This document shows positions 48,761 to 61,800 of a stretch of 64,000 nt of DNA, in pieces. The stretch is from Henckelia pumila (taxonomy: Eukaryota; Streptophyta; Magnoliopsida; Lamiales; Gesneriaceae). The notes under the pieces were generated by a model. That model saw only the letters and a list, made by a program, of their open reading frames with translations, was not told the origin of the DNA and did not search any database. The position numbers and the translations under genes are program-made. Positions within the stretch are counted from its first letter, which is position 1. The number at the start of each line of letters is the position of its first letter. Location: contig NC_133120.1 in NCBI RefSeq assembly GCF_033568475.1, forward strand, positions 175,119,991 to 175,183,990, read 5' to 3'.

Positions 48761-49524
48761 TCAACCAGGTGCATTCATGATCAATGGAGTTTGCAGAGAA
48801 CTTTTGTTTTTGTGGCTTTATATTTTCTTTTGCAGCAAATTTTTGAAATCTTTTTTGGTTGTTATTATAACAATTTGCTGGCTCTGCAGAACATGTTTAA
48901 TTTGCCAGGTGCATAGAATAGAAGGATGCATATTCTGTAAGCAAATAAAGTTGAATGGTTGATTCAAGTTCTCAACATTGGTAGATACGCAACCTCTTTT
49001 TCTAATTCTCATCTGTTTTTTTAGTTTCAATTTGGGGAATGGAATCATGGAATTCTCACCCGTGATGAGATTTCATATGTAAATATTGTGATAAGTGAAC
49101 CAGTTTGTGGTTTCATAAATTGTTCTTAGGATCAAGTGGCTAATTGGTTTAGAGTTTTGGATGTATATTGTGTTTGTTTTAGCTAGCTGCTTTGAATTAG
49201 TGAAAATAAGTGCTTCAATTTTTGTATGTGCGAGTATTCAAACACCATTGAATTGTTTTTCGGCTTCTTCGTTTGTTGGTGTCCTGTCAAGTGGGTGTTG
49301 TATTCTAGCTTCTTGCTAGGGACAGAGCCGAAAATTTTGCAATTTCCTTCAAGTTTCTCGAGTTTTCTGTCCATCCTACCAAGATGAATGTTGTTGTGTA
49401 TTATGTCAGTTTTCAGTCTTCTCTTGACTTGAGATCGAATTAAGAAAATTTCTTGTTAATTGGAGCTGAATAGTGACAAGCATTTAGGTTCGAGCATGAT
49501 TATTGTTAGTTACTTTACATGCAG

Positions 49525-49975
49525 GTCATATGTGAAGCTTTGCGGTGCGGTAATCTTGTTAAATTTGTGCACAGAAAAGCTCTCCAGGGTGTTAAATTCA
49601 AAGGTTTGCAAACTTTTGAATTCATAAAATAATTAAATACTAGCTCTAATTGAAATATTGAATTCCCTTGTTGTAGAAATTGTAATTACCAGGGGATGGC
49701 AAGTCCTTCCTATATTTTCAAGTGTGCATCTAGATCCATGTCTTCATAAAAACTCATTCCAATACAACCCCTGGAGATGGGATGTAAGTTCATTATTCAT
49801 ATCCCACCAACTGATCAAATTACGAATGATATAAGATATTTTAAATGTGTATATAGGATCCGGCCACAAGAAGGAAAGAAAGCCCATTTGGTGGGGGGCT
49901 CCAGATTTGTCGAGGGTCAGAACTTGGTAAATTGGAAATTGCCTTCTTTCTTCACTACTTCATCTTTAATATTAG
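49525..49975 (+). pseudogene. Captured cytochrome P450 exons, left arm (CYP90/CYP724-like)
   Basis: Three exon-like pieces with splice borders: 49525-49603 ([20 protein letters not shown]), 49677-49783 (RGWQVLPIFSSVHLDP, NPWRWD, the region before the haem loop) and 49857-49975 (haem-binding region, frameshifted here so the expected PFGGGxRxCPGxEL is spoiled). The order and wording match the C-terminal third of plant P450s of the CYP85 clan that act in brassinosteroid synthesis, closest in my memory to CYP724 or CYP90. Without the N-terminal two thirds it cannot encode an enzyme. Confidence 0.75.
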
Positions 49976-50899
49976 GTAATTCATTATATAAATCTTATTA
50001 TTGAATTCTAATTGATAACATGGTGATATATATCCAGATGAGTCATGAGGATATTTCTTTATTACTTGCAACAAAATTTGAGTTAACTCGAAGTTATGCA
50101 TGATTAATTTTATCTATTTGCATTTCTTGTCTGATTTGGTCTGTCTCAGATTCTATACTTTCAGATTAGTGAAAATAATTAAACTTTCAATGCTGATGGG
50201 AATGCAAGAAAATGGAACGTGATATACAACTTGTGAGAGGTAGATTTTCCAACCATATGATGGTAATGCATGTAGCTCTAGTTAGGATCCTTTTAGTTCA
50301 CCATTGCGTGATTGAAGTATGTGATTGCAAGTTGTACATGAAGTCATTTTTTTACCGCAAAACATGCAGCAAATGCTCGCTAAAGCTTTAGCTCAATAGT
50401 CTGAAGCCAAGTTGTTTTTGCTAGATGTAACTGATTTTTCTTTGATGTTTCTGTTTGCAAATTTGCAAATAAAGAGTTACAAGTGGAGTAAGAAGGCGAA
50501 AACGAAGGCAATGATGAAAATCAAAACATGTCGAAAGAAATTGGCACGTCAAATGGTGCCGTCTTGCAAATACATCGAAATCAAGTCGTTAAAAATTTAA
50601 TTATTATAAATTATGTTTTTTTGCTTTCAACATTTTAAATGCGAATTTGTATGTTTTAATTTTATATATTTAATGCACTTATTATGTTTTTTTGTTGCTA
50701 CATTTTAAATAAGAATTTGTATGTTTTAAATTTTATGCATTTAATTGTGCACTAAATGAAAAGAAAATAAAATCAATCACAAATATAAAAATAAAAATGG
50801 AAAGAAAAATAAAAAATCTCTACATTACAAAAAAGGGAAAAAATGAGGAAAATTAATATTAAAAAGTTTTTATAAAATAAGGGTTCAAACACCTTCTTA

Positions 50900-53800
50900 G
50901 GCTCCGTTTGGACGTGTATTTTAAAAACGTTTTTATAAAAGTCTTTTTTAAAAAGTTTTTATAAAACGTTTTATAAGTTATTTTAAAAATAAATGTGTGT
51001 TTGGACAAATATTTTATAAAAACATTTTTATAGTTAGAAATGTGTTTGGAAAACAATGTTAGAAAAACATTTTTACAGTTAAAATAATAAAGAATATATT
51101 TAAACCTTATAGTAGTTTTTTTACAAAATTTTTAGAAATTTTTTTTTCTTCATTTTTTCTTATTTGTTATTGACAGGTTTTTTTTTTCTTTTCCCTTTAA
51201 ATTTGTTTGTATTTTTTTCCCCTTTTATATTTGTTTTTAATAATTGATTTTATTTTTATTTTCTCCTCTTTTTTCTCATTTAATGAACAATTATTTTATA
51301 TAAATATTTTTATAGTGAAAAATATGTTTAGATACATTTTAAAATAACAATTTTAAATTTAAAAATAATTAAGAAGGTGTTTGAACCATTATTTTATAAA
51401 AACTTTTTAATATTAATTTTGCTCATTTTTTTCCTTTTTTTTTGTAATGTAGAGATTTTTTATTTTTCTTTCCATTTTTATTTTTATATTTGTGATTGAT
51501 TTTATTTTCTTTTCATTTAGTGCACAATTAAATGCATAAAATTTAAAACATACAAATTCTTATTTAAAATATAGCAACAAAAAAAACATAATAAGTGCAT
51601 TAAATATATAAAATTAAACATACAAATTCGCATTTAAAATGTTAAAAGCAAAAAAAACATAATTTATAATAATTAAATTTTTAACGACTTGATTTCGATG
51701 TATTTGCAAGACGGCATCATTTGACGTGCCAATTTCTTTCGATATGTTTTGATTTTCATCATTGCCTTCGTTTTCGCCTTCTTACTCCACTTGTAACTCT
51801 TTATTTACAAATTTGCAAACGGAAACATCAAAGAAAAATCAGTTACATCTAGCAAAAACAACTTGGCTTCAGACTACTGAGCTAAAGCTTTAGCGAGCAT
51901 TTGCTGCATGTTTTGCGGTAAAAAAAATGACTTCATGTACAACTTGCAATCACATACTTCAATCACGCAATGGTGAACTAAAAGGATCCTAACTAGAGCT
52001 ACATGCATTACCATCATATGGTTGGAAAATCTACCTCTCACAAGTTGTATATCACATTCCCTTTTCTTGCATTTCCATCAGCATTGAAAGTTTAATTATT
52101 TTCACTAATCTGAAAGTATAGAATCTGAGACAGACCAAATCAGACAAGAAACACAAATAGATAAAATTAATCATGCATAGCTTCGAGTTAACTCAAATTT
52201 TGTTGCAAGTAATAAAGAAATATCCTCATGACTCATCTGGATATATATCACCATGTTATCAATTAGAATTCAATAATGAGATTTATATAATGAATTACCT
52301 AATATTAAGGACGAAGTAGTGAAGAAAGAAGACAATTTCCAATTTACCAAGTTCTGACCCTGGACAAATTTGGAGCCCCCCCACCAAATGGACTTTCTTT
52401 CCTTCTTGTGGCCGGATCCTATATACACATTTAAAATATCTTATATCATTCGTAATTTGATCAGTTGGCGGGATATGAATAATGAACTTACAATCCATCT
52501 CCAGGGGTTGTATTGGAATGAGTTTTTATGAAGACATGGATCTAGATGCACACTTGAAAATATAGGAAGGACTTGCCATCCCCTGGTAATTACAATTTCT
52601 ACAACAAGGGAATTCAATATTTCAATTAGAGCTAGTATTTAATTATTTTATGAATTCAAAAGTTTGCAAACCTTTGAATTTAACACCCTGGAGAGCTTTT
52701 TTGTGCACAAATTTAACAAGATTACCGCACCGCAAAGCTTCACATATGACCTGCATGTAAAGTAACTAACAATAATCATGCTCGAACCTAAATGCTTGTC
52801 ACTATTCAGCTCCAATTAACAAGAAATTTTCTTAATTCGATCTCAAGTCAAGAGAAGACTGAAAACAGACATAATACACAACAACATTCATCTTGGTAGG
52901 ATGAACAGAAGACTCGGGAAACTTGAAGCAAATTGCAAAATTTTCGGCTCTGTCCCTAGCAGAAGCTAGAATACAACACCCACTTGACAGGACACCAACA
53001 AACGCAGAAGCCGAAAAACAATTCAATGGTGTTTGAATACTCGCACATACCAAAATTGAAGCATTTATTTTCACTAATCCAAAACAGCTAGCTAAAACAA
53101 ACACACATATACATCCAAAACTCTAAACCAATTAGCCACTTGATCCTAAGAACAATTTATGAAACCACAAACTGATTCACTTATCACAATATTTACATAT
53201 GAAATCTCATCATGGGTGAGAATTCCATGATTCCATTCCCCAAATTGAAACTAAAAAAACAGATGAGAATTAGAAAAAGAGGTTGCGTATCTACCAATGT
53301 TGAGAACTTGAATCAACCATTCAACTTTATTTGCTTACAGAATATGCATCCTTCTATTCTATGCACCTGGCAAATTAAACATGTTCTGCAGAGCCAGCAA
53401 ATTGTTATAATAACAACCAAAAGAGATTTCAGAAATTTGCTGCGAAAGAAAATATAAAGCCACAAAAACAAAAGTTCTCTGCAAACTCCATCGATCATGA
53501 ATGCACCTGGTTGAGCACAAAATTGAATTTTTGGACCAAGAACCGAACTTGCTGTAGTAAGATCCTCATTGTCCATGGCTTGCACTACTTTGCTGAGCTT
53601 ATACACAAAATCTCGGAGCAAGGCTAACAGAAGGAACCAAATACAAGAATCAGAATATGAAACAAAAGGATTTCATCGAATCAGAAAATGAAACAAAGGA
53701 TTTCATATAAAAATGAAAAACAACGATTTCTTACTGCTTTGCATCACATGGAATTGGTTTGGTGGAGAATACGGTGGCTCATCTTCTGCTTTTCATCACA

Positions 53801-54120
53801 TGGTTGGTTTGATGGAGGCGGCGGTGGCAGATGAGAAGGGAAAAAATTAGGGTTCTCGTCGTAAGCGAGAAAAAACTCTGTTGAAGAAAATGACCCGTTT
53901 CTCACCGTGACCTTCGTATCTCTCTTATGATCCGCACGTTTTTTTATAAAAACAACCAAAAACACCTCTCAAAAGTTTTTTAAAAAGTGTTTGTGGAGAA
54001 CACTTTTTAAAAAATATTTATTAAGATGGTTTTAAAAAATTGTATCCAAACACAAATTTTAAATTTTTTATACTTATAAAACATTAAAAACGTTTTTTAA
54101 AAACACGTCCAAATGGAGCC
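50900..54120 (-). mobile_element. Inner 3.2-kb PIF/Harbinger-like element carrying gene fragments
   Basis: Terminal inverted repeats start GGCTCCGTTTGGACGTGT (left) and GGCTCCATTTGGACGTGT (right, read on minus), extending about 35-40 bp with few mismatches. The 3-bp TTA on each side fits the PIF/Harbinger target rule. It contains P450 exon fragments on the minus strand and no transposase, so it is a non-autonomous, gene-carrying (Pack-type) element. Confidence 0.75.
52299..52750 (-). pseudogene. Captured cytochrome P450 exons, right arm (inverted copy)
   Basis: Exons on minus are 52750-52672, 52598-52492 and 52418-52299, the same sizes as in the left arm except one extra base in the last. 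Here the haem-loop frame reads ICPGSELGKLEIVFFLHYF, keeping the Cys ligand region that the left copy has lost, but the Gly-rich run just before it is shifted by a G-tract indel. It is not a complete gene. Confidence 0.75.
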
Positions 54121-54596
54121 TTAATTATTTTTAAATTTAAAATTGTTATTTTAAAATGTATCTAAACATATTTTTCACTATAAAAATATTTATATAAAAT
54201 AATTGTTCATTAAATGAGAAAAAGAGGAGAAAATAAAAATAAAATCAATTATTAAAAACAAATATAAAAGGGGAAAAAAAATACAAACAAATTTAAAGGG
54301 AAAAGAAAAAAAAAACCTGTCAATAACAAACAAGAAAAAATGAAGAAAAAAAAAGATTTTATAAAAATTTTGTAAAAAAACTACTATAAGGTTTAAATAT
54401 ATTCTTTATTATTTTAACTGTAAAAATGTTTTTCTAAAATTGTTTTCCAAACACATTTCTAATTATAAAAATGTTTTTATAAAATATTTGTCCAAACACA
54501 CATTTATTCTTAAAATAACTTATAAAACGTTTTATAAAAACTTTTTAAAAAATACTTTTATAAAAACGTTTTTAAAATACACGTCCAAACGGAGCC

Positions 54597-55400
54597 TAAT
54601 ATTTTATCCCAAGTTTTAGTATTCATATACAAAATATTTGACAATTATTTTTATAAGAATATATAAATTATTGGGATGTATTAAATTTGAGATAAAATAC
54701 AAAATATCTTACCATTTTTATATTAAATTAATTTTTTTTTTATTATATATACATCTATATATGTGTCCTAATTATAGCTATTATAAACCTGATTTCTACA
54801 ATATAAAGATATTATTTGAATATATGTAGATAAAAATTAAATATTATATTAATTTATGCCTATTTTAGTTTTTTTTTATTTCAATAATGTTAATACACAC
54901 ATATATTAATTATAAATTTAACCAATAATATTTTATTTTAAAATAAAAAAAATTCAGTAATATATCTATTTTATAAGATATTATGATTAACTAAAAAAAT
55001 TTAGTTTATACAAAAAACGTAAGAAAATATGTAATTTTTACCAAAAAAAAAATAACACGTAATTAAAAAAATATTTAAATAAGTACGAGAAAAGTAAATT
55101 AAAACAGAAATTAAGATGAAAGGAAGTAATAGTTTTTTAACAATTTTTTTGTGTATCTTTCTTTATTTAATGTGAGTACAAATTTAAATATATATTTTGT
55201 AACTTATTTTAAGAATGGAGACTATAAATGAATTACCAAAATTAAATACAATCAATTAAAGGGTATTAATGTAAATTTTGAGTTAAAATTTAAAAATAGA
55301 ATGTATTTAACAATAAGTGGAGTTTAAATAATACTTCCCTAATACAAATTCAAACAATTATATAATAATGAAAAATACTATAATAATAGAATAGAATGTA
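54597..55400. other. AT-rich intergenic region, no gene seen
   Basis: Very A/T-rich spacer between the nested element and the 5' end of the CID-type gene. It presumably contains distal promoter sequence of that gene. No recognisable elements. Confidence 0.5.
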
Positions 55401-55762
55401 GAAAAGCCAAAGCTTTGCCAAGCCACCTGTTGGCTCCTCCAATACGCCCACAATCAAAATCACTGCCACTTGTGTTCGAATTCATTTCCGTTCGAAAAAC
55501 CATTGAAAATTCTTGCGTTTTTATTCTCAACCTTCTTCCTCACTTTTGCTTTCGTTTCTGTCGTTTTACACCAAATGGGATTACGTACATACTGTTAAAT
55601 TACGGGAATCCACCGAGGATTGTACATAGAGATTACCCGAATATGGAACCGAGAGCCATTTGTTGTTTTTTGCATTTAATTCTGTATTGGTATAAAGATT
55701 GAGTTTTTTGCATTTGGGGATAACGATAGCATTAAAAAGATTGGTGCTTTTTATTAATCACT

Positions 55763-55795
<33 letters not shown>

Positions 55796-55856
55796 CAAAG
55801 TTTTGGGTTTTTTTATATGTTTGAGTTTTGGCCATATCGGTTTCCCAGTTGTAGAA
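55401..55856 (+). promoter_or_regulatory. 5' leader region of the CID-type gene
   Basis: Pyrimidine-rich, C-containing sequence from about 55415 (unlike the AT-rich spacer before it) suggests the transcribed leader. A run of about 28 T lies at 55768-55795, 60 bases before the ATG. The transcription start was not identified. Confidence 0.45.
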
Positions 55857-58800
55857 ATGGATTCCCTTTCCGCTGTTGTTAAGCCTTCATCGCCCAAAAA
55901 CACCATGGTTGACGAAGCAAGAAATGTTGAAGAGAATGCTGACCCAAACGTTGAGGAGTATGGGGAAACTGATAACGTTGAGAACTCTGCTTTGATTGCC
56001 AATGCTGATGAAAAATCAGAACTGGAAATCAAAGAAATAGTTGACATGTTGAAAGAACTGAAGTTGAATCCCTTGGCCGAGGAGTTCTTTCCTTCTTACT
56101 TTTATCAGGGTACCATGGAGGTTATCTCTTATGTGCCATCTGATAATGATGTGGGATATCATCGTCACGCAAACAGTAGAAGGGTAAAAAACTCAATGCT
56201 GTTTTGAATTGGTTTTCATGGTGGTGTTTCTTGAATTGTTTGGCGTTTCAATGATGATTTGGTTTCTGTTTTTGGTTGTTAATGCAGTTTTTGATCAGAG
56301 TCTTTTCAGGTTTCATTGTTTGTAAAGTTGATACTAGATCTATGGAGAATTGCTTGCTGAATTTTATGAAAGTGAAGTGAGAGTGATGAAACCTCATCTG
56401 GGATTCTTTGCCTCAAACAGTCTTTAAATTTCTGGATGGTTGTTTTTGATTCTGATGTTTCTGTCTTGTTATGTCTTTATCCACGCCTGTATGTGGAATT
56501 TTGATGATCTGGTGTATCTATGGATCTATGGGTTAGTCAAGACGATTCTACAAAATAAATGGTTTTGATCGAAAATTTTGGTTGATGGGTAAATAAAAAA
56601 AAAACGTTGTCGTGAAAGATTTGAGGATTGATCACCTCTTCCCATTCATAATGTTAAAAGGTTTTTTCATGATTTACCATTTTGGCTGTTGGAATGGTTT
56701 AAGTGCTTGCTGGATTCGTTTTGATGTCGTATCGCTCAAGTATACTGAATTAAATCCCAATATTTGTCCATGATTTTTTCTGTTATTTGGATTTTCAACG
56801 GTTCGGTTGTAAAAGAATTGTTTTTCAAGATTTATGGTAACAAAAAATGGACCTGACGGTTTACAAAGATGATCTTTTGACGTTCTCTTTGTTAGATGGA
56901 TTAGAGATTCCAGTTTGTTGTCACGTCATTCAAGTTCAGTATGTTTTGGCGTAAAATTCGATATTATTACTAACGGGTGTGCGTTGACTATTTTATGTAT
57001 TTAACACCTTTACTGTTTTTTTGTTTTTTCCGGTAACGAGTAGTTAAAACGACCACCTTGTCGTCATGCAAATAAATAACAGACCTGAATACTTTTCGAA
57101 TGAAGAATGTGTGGTAAACGTATGTATCTTCTTATAACGAACAATTTAATTATACTAGCGATGCTCACTTAGTTACCTACTTTGACGCTTGAATAATTTG
57201 GCTTTAACTATTATATTTTGAATACTATTGTTGCAATGTGATCTGATTGGACGCATCAGTACTTAGTGTTTTTTATGCCAAATGTCATTCCTTCTGTTTG
57301 GTCGCAATTCTCATGCTTTTAGCTTCAGTCGTTATTGATTCCATGTACTGTGTTTGCAGAGAAGAAACTATCACAACCACAGTAGGAGGAGGATGAGTAG
57401 CCGAGCATTCAGAGCTCAAAGAGCAGATAGCATTCGACGCACAGTCTATGTATCGGACATTGATCACAGTGTGAGTAAAGATAACAAACTTCATCTTTCC
57501 ATTCTATAATCTTAGAAATGACTTTGAAACCATTTTTGTTTTTTTGTTTTTTAAATAAGATAACTGAGGAGCGGCTTGCTGCTTTGTTCGGTGGCTATGG
57601 ACAAGTAAGTAACTCTTCCACGAGATGATTTATTTTTATTGTAATGCTGAATGTTAGCTGATTACCTCCTTATACACATCATTTCATTGACCTTGTTTTA
57701 TTATAACATCGAGCTTAAATAATGTTCCACTTGAGTTAGGTCCAAAGAATTGTGATCCAATTCAACTCATCTCGCACTCCTTATAGAAGGATACTACTTA
57801 TGTGCCTAAACCCTAAAGACAAACTGTTTATTAGAAATGCATTATTGTTTCAAAACTAAAGCCAGGTCGCGTAGTCTTTAGTTATATTTACTAGTGGCAA
57901 CGCACACGCAAATGCAATGTAATTTTGTTCACAAAATTATGTGTTGTGTGTATATAATGCAATATTAATTATTTTTAAAAGTATTTGATTTTTAATATGA
58001 TATGTCACTTTTTTACAATTTGATAATTTTGTGGGTCTTTTTGTTAATTTAAGGTTGAGCATATCAAGAGACCAACTAAGGTACTCTTGCTTGATATATA
58101 TTAAGATTTGTATATTACAAAGGAAAAATAATGATTGTGTAAAACTAATGCCTGAATTGATAGAATATAAATTCTCATTTTTTTATTCTAGAGAAGATAT
58201 TATTTTTTGTCGATATCTAATAGATTGATATGTCTTATAGCTGGGAGACATAATGGTGATGTTGGTCGCCTTTATAATTTTCAATTCAAAAGCAGTTTTG
58301 TTGAAATATTGTCCCACATTGGTAGGATAGAGTACCTGGGAGCCCTTTGTATAGACAAGGGCAATCCTCACCTCTTGAGCTAGCTTTTGAGGTGAGTTAG
58401 GTCCAAGTCAATTTCTAATATGGTATCAGAACCCAGGCCCAGGCCCTCCGTGTGTTGGACCGCCCATAATTGAGCTAATTTTCAAGCTCCAGATGTTCAT
58501 TCATGGGCGTTTAGGTCACCCGTTAATATCTTCACGCTCCAGATGTTCATTCCTGGGCGTGTGGGTGGTGTGTTGAAATATTGTCCCACATTGGTAGGAT
58601 AGAGTACCTGGGAGCCCTTTGTATAGACAAGGGGAATCCTCACCTCTTGAACTAGCTTTTGAGGTGAGTTAGGTCCAAGTCAATTTCTAATAAGTTTTTT
58701 AAAGACTTTGTGAAAGTGTTTTTGGTCTACTTATTGGAAAGTGAGCTAGATACTGTAAATTTCAGAATGCCTGTGCATCGGGAGCATGTTATTTTAAAAT

Positions 58801-61800
58801 GAATTACTGAACTTTTAAATTCATATATTGACAAATGGTCCAGCAATCATCCTAATAGAAAGCCTATGAATGTTTTTTTTGTCCTAAAACCTGAATGGGA
58901 AATGAGATTATTTATTCAGATGATTTTTGGGCTTTCATTATAGCAGAATGCCAGAATCTCAAAATCATACAATCTCCGTCTTTCATTTAAAACTTCTTAC
59001 CTTTTGAAAAAATTATGCTAAAATTCATAATGTTATCTGTACATGGAAAATTTTTAGTTCCTTTTGTGAGCCATAGTCGTGTTCTATTCATATACAAACA
59101 TGAAAGCAAGAATGTGATAAGAAAGAAAGGGAGTTTTGGAAATTTATATTTGGAAGCCCAAAAATAATTAATGATGCACCCTTCAACCTAATATATTATA
59201 ATATACAGTGATATATGAAGAATCTATTGTGCAACTGCAGGTTGTTGATTGTCAAGTTAGTGATTCTGATAATTGTTTCTTCATGTGGTTTTACTGACTT
59301 GGCAGGTTGTTGATTGTCGAGTTTGTGGTGATCCACATTCCCGGCTTCGCTTTGCTTTCGTGGAGTTTTTGAATGAGTGTAGGTCATCCTTTTCTTACAC
59401 TACTTGTGTGGTCATTTCTATTATGCTAATTAGATTGCAACCTGAATTAACATGAACAGATTCTGCTAGCTCTGCTCTTAATCTCAATGGGACACTGTTA
59501 GGTTTCTCTCGTGTGAAGGTCTTGCCTTCCAAAACTGCTATCCTTCCGGTGAACCCAACATTCCTTCCCAGGGTAAGAACAAATCATTCAGTATATTTCG
59601 CATTGAAATTGTTTGTCCCAAATTTTCAGGCTCATGAGTCATGAGAGGCTGCATATTCAGTAGTTTTATTCTGTAACACACCCATGTACATGTAAGATGG
59701 AAATTGGAATATATTCCCGAAATAATTGTATAAGGCGTATCTATGTAAGTTGGTAAGTATTGGGCAACAAAGACCAGCTTAAGAAAATATATGGGATTTT
59801 GTGCTCAAGCTATCTTGAACTTTTTGCCATCTTTGATTTGGAGTGACCAATCGAAACTGTTTTTTCTAAATGCTCGACCTCCTTGGAGGCAACACAATCA
59901 ATTTACATATCTTAATTCTTCTCTCTCCAATCATATGTATATCAATTTGACCTGTGAACTGTAATTTTATCCAATCTTTGATTTGGAATGACCACTCGAA
60001 ACTGTATTTTTCTAAATGCTCGAACTCCTCAAAGGCAACACAATCAATTTATGTATTTTTTGACCTGTTAACTGTAATTTTATCCAATATAAATTTGTAG
60101 TCGGATGATGAACGTGACATGTGCTTGAGGACAGTGTACTGCACCAATATTGATAAGAAGGTATGCAAACTTCAATATTATTTCTTCTATTCTGTACTTG
60201 GTGACATATGATGAATGAATTGATTCCCATTCCCTCATGTAGGTCTCATGTGGGTACTGTATAGGTCTGTCTTGAACCAATGATTTTGTGAATTTTCTTA
60301 AGCCTTTTTTTTTCCTGTATTTTCTGGATTATCCTGTTTACCCGTGAATAATTAAACCTTGTTATCTTGTTTCCCTCGTGGATAGTTAAAAAGTTAAAAA
60401 TTTTAACAATGTTCTTGTTATACAACTCATATGGGCAGGTCTCTCAAGTTGATCTAAAAAATTTCTTTGAGGCAAGATGTGGAGAGGTATGGCTGAAAGT
60501 TTAGGCTTGGGTTAGTTTTACAAATTTTCAGATTGGAGGTATTCATTGACTTAAATAATATTGTATTTGTAGGTTTCTCGAATGAGGCTCTTGGGGGATC
60601 ATACACATTCAACTCGAATTGCTTTTGTTGAATTCTTCATGGTATGTTACTTTCATGGCTTGATTTTGCGCGCTTATGTTATTAGGCTTCTTGTTTCCAG
60701 TCAGGAATCTTGTTTTCTTTTCCTGAGGTTCATTCTAGCCCTAAGAGGCTTATGAATATGGAATGAAACTCTAATTTATTCAAAAAACAATCCCTTAATT
60801 ATCACCATAAAATAGTTATAATTACCTTGATTATCAATATTCCCTCTCAAAATGGGGCGAAGATATCAAATATCAATCATGCCCAACTTGCTAACTTTGA
60901 AGTTCAAATGACTGTCTCGTCAATCCGTTCATGAAATATATGCAACCTGCGTCATGGTTGACGAAAGGAGTACAAATGATCCCCACTCAAGTTTCTTCTT
61001 TACAAAATGTCTATCAATCACAACAAATTTTGTCCGGTCGTGTAAAATAGGATCGTGTGCTCTGTTTATAGCCGATTTATTGTCACCGTACTATCTCATA
61101 AGGAGACTAGTCGGCCATTTAGGTTCTTCTAGAACCCTCTCAATGTTCAACCAAAGTACTTAGCACGCTCCTTGAGCTCCCAAACAAAATTCAGCTTCTA
61201 CATTACTTATAGTAACAATACTTTGTTTTTTGCTTCTCAAAGTAGCTAGATTACCAATATAATTATGTAGTGTCTGGATGTTGATCTCCTATCAGTGACT
61301 GAACGTGACCAATCTGCATCAGTATAAACTTCGATTCTTCTCTCCTTGTGTTTACTAAAAAATAAACCTTTCCATGGAATTACTTTGGGGCTTTAAAGTG
61401 TCTTTCGCTGGTTATTCCATTCATTATATTTTGTATGAGGTTTTACTAGTTTTAGCTCTTGAGGGATTGCTTGTACCGAAGAAACTGTGAATTATCAATT
61501 TCAATACAAAGACATTTTTATTCTAAAATTTTCATTTCCTTCCTTTGTTTTTGTGCTCTTTTCAGCCATATTGATTTTGGACCATAACATCTCTCAAATG
61601 CCCCACATCTTTGATCTCAAACTCATTGGCTAAACTTTGCTTCGATCGGTTCATTTCTTGAGTATCATCTCCTGCTAGAAGTATCTTTGAAATAAATAAT
61701 CAAGATTGAGATTGTGTCCCTGGTGTAGACCTATGTTTTTAAGTGCGATCGGCCTGCCATTAACTGCATCCTTGACTCTTCACGTACTTTGTAAACCTCT

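Larger units (their letters stand above)
48165..54596. mobile_element. Nested pair of PIF/Harbinger-like elements forming a large inverted repeat
   Basis: The outer copy is 48165-50899 plus 54121-54596, starting GGCTCCGTTTGGACG and ending CGTCCAAACGGAGCC. A second full copy in opposite orientation (50900-54120) interrupts it at a TTA, which is present on both sides of the insert. The arms 48165-50899 and 51371-54120 are inverted copies differing by scattered substitutions and small indels. The 471-bp spacer 50900-51370 is itself inverted at 54121-54596. No transposase is present. Confidence 0.85.

Noticed and set aside
48165..54596. Explanation of the inverted repeat as an assembly artefact
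   Set aside because: The arms differ by scattered substitutions and indels, and the nested-insertion model explains spacer, outer end and TTA flanks. An artefact would give identical arms. Long reads should still confirm it.
57880..57990. Helitron-like end (TACTAGTGGCAACGCACACG) in a CID intron
   Set aside because: CTAG and a GC-rich neighbour are present, but no proper hairpin at the right distance and no matching other end was seen.
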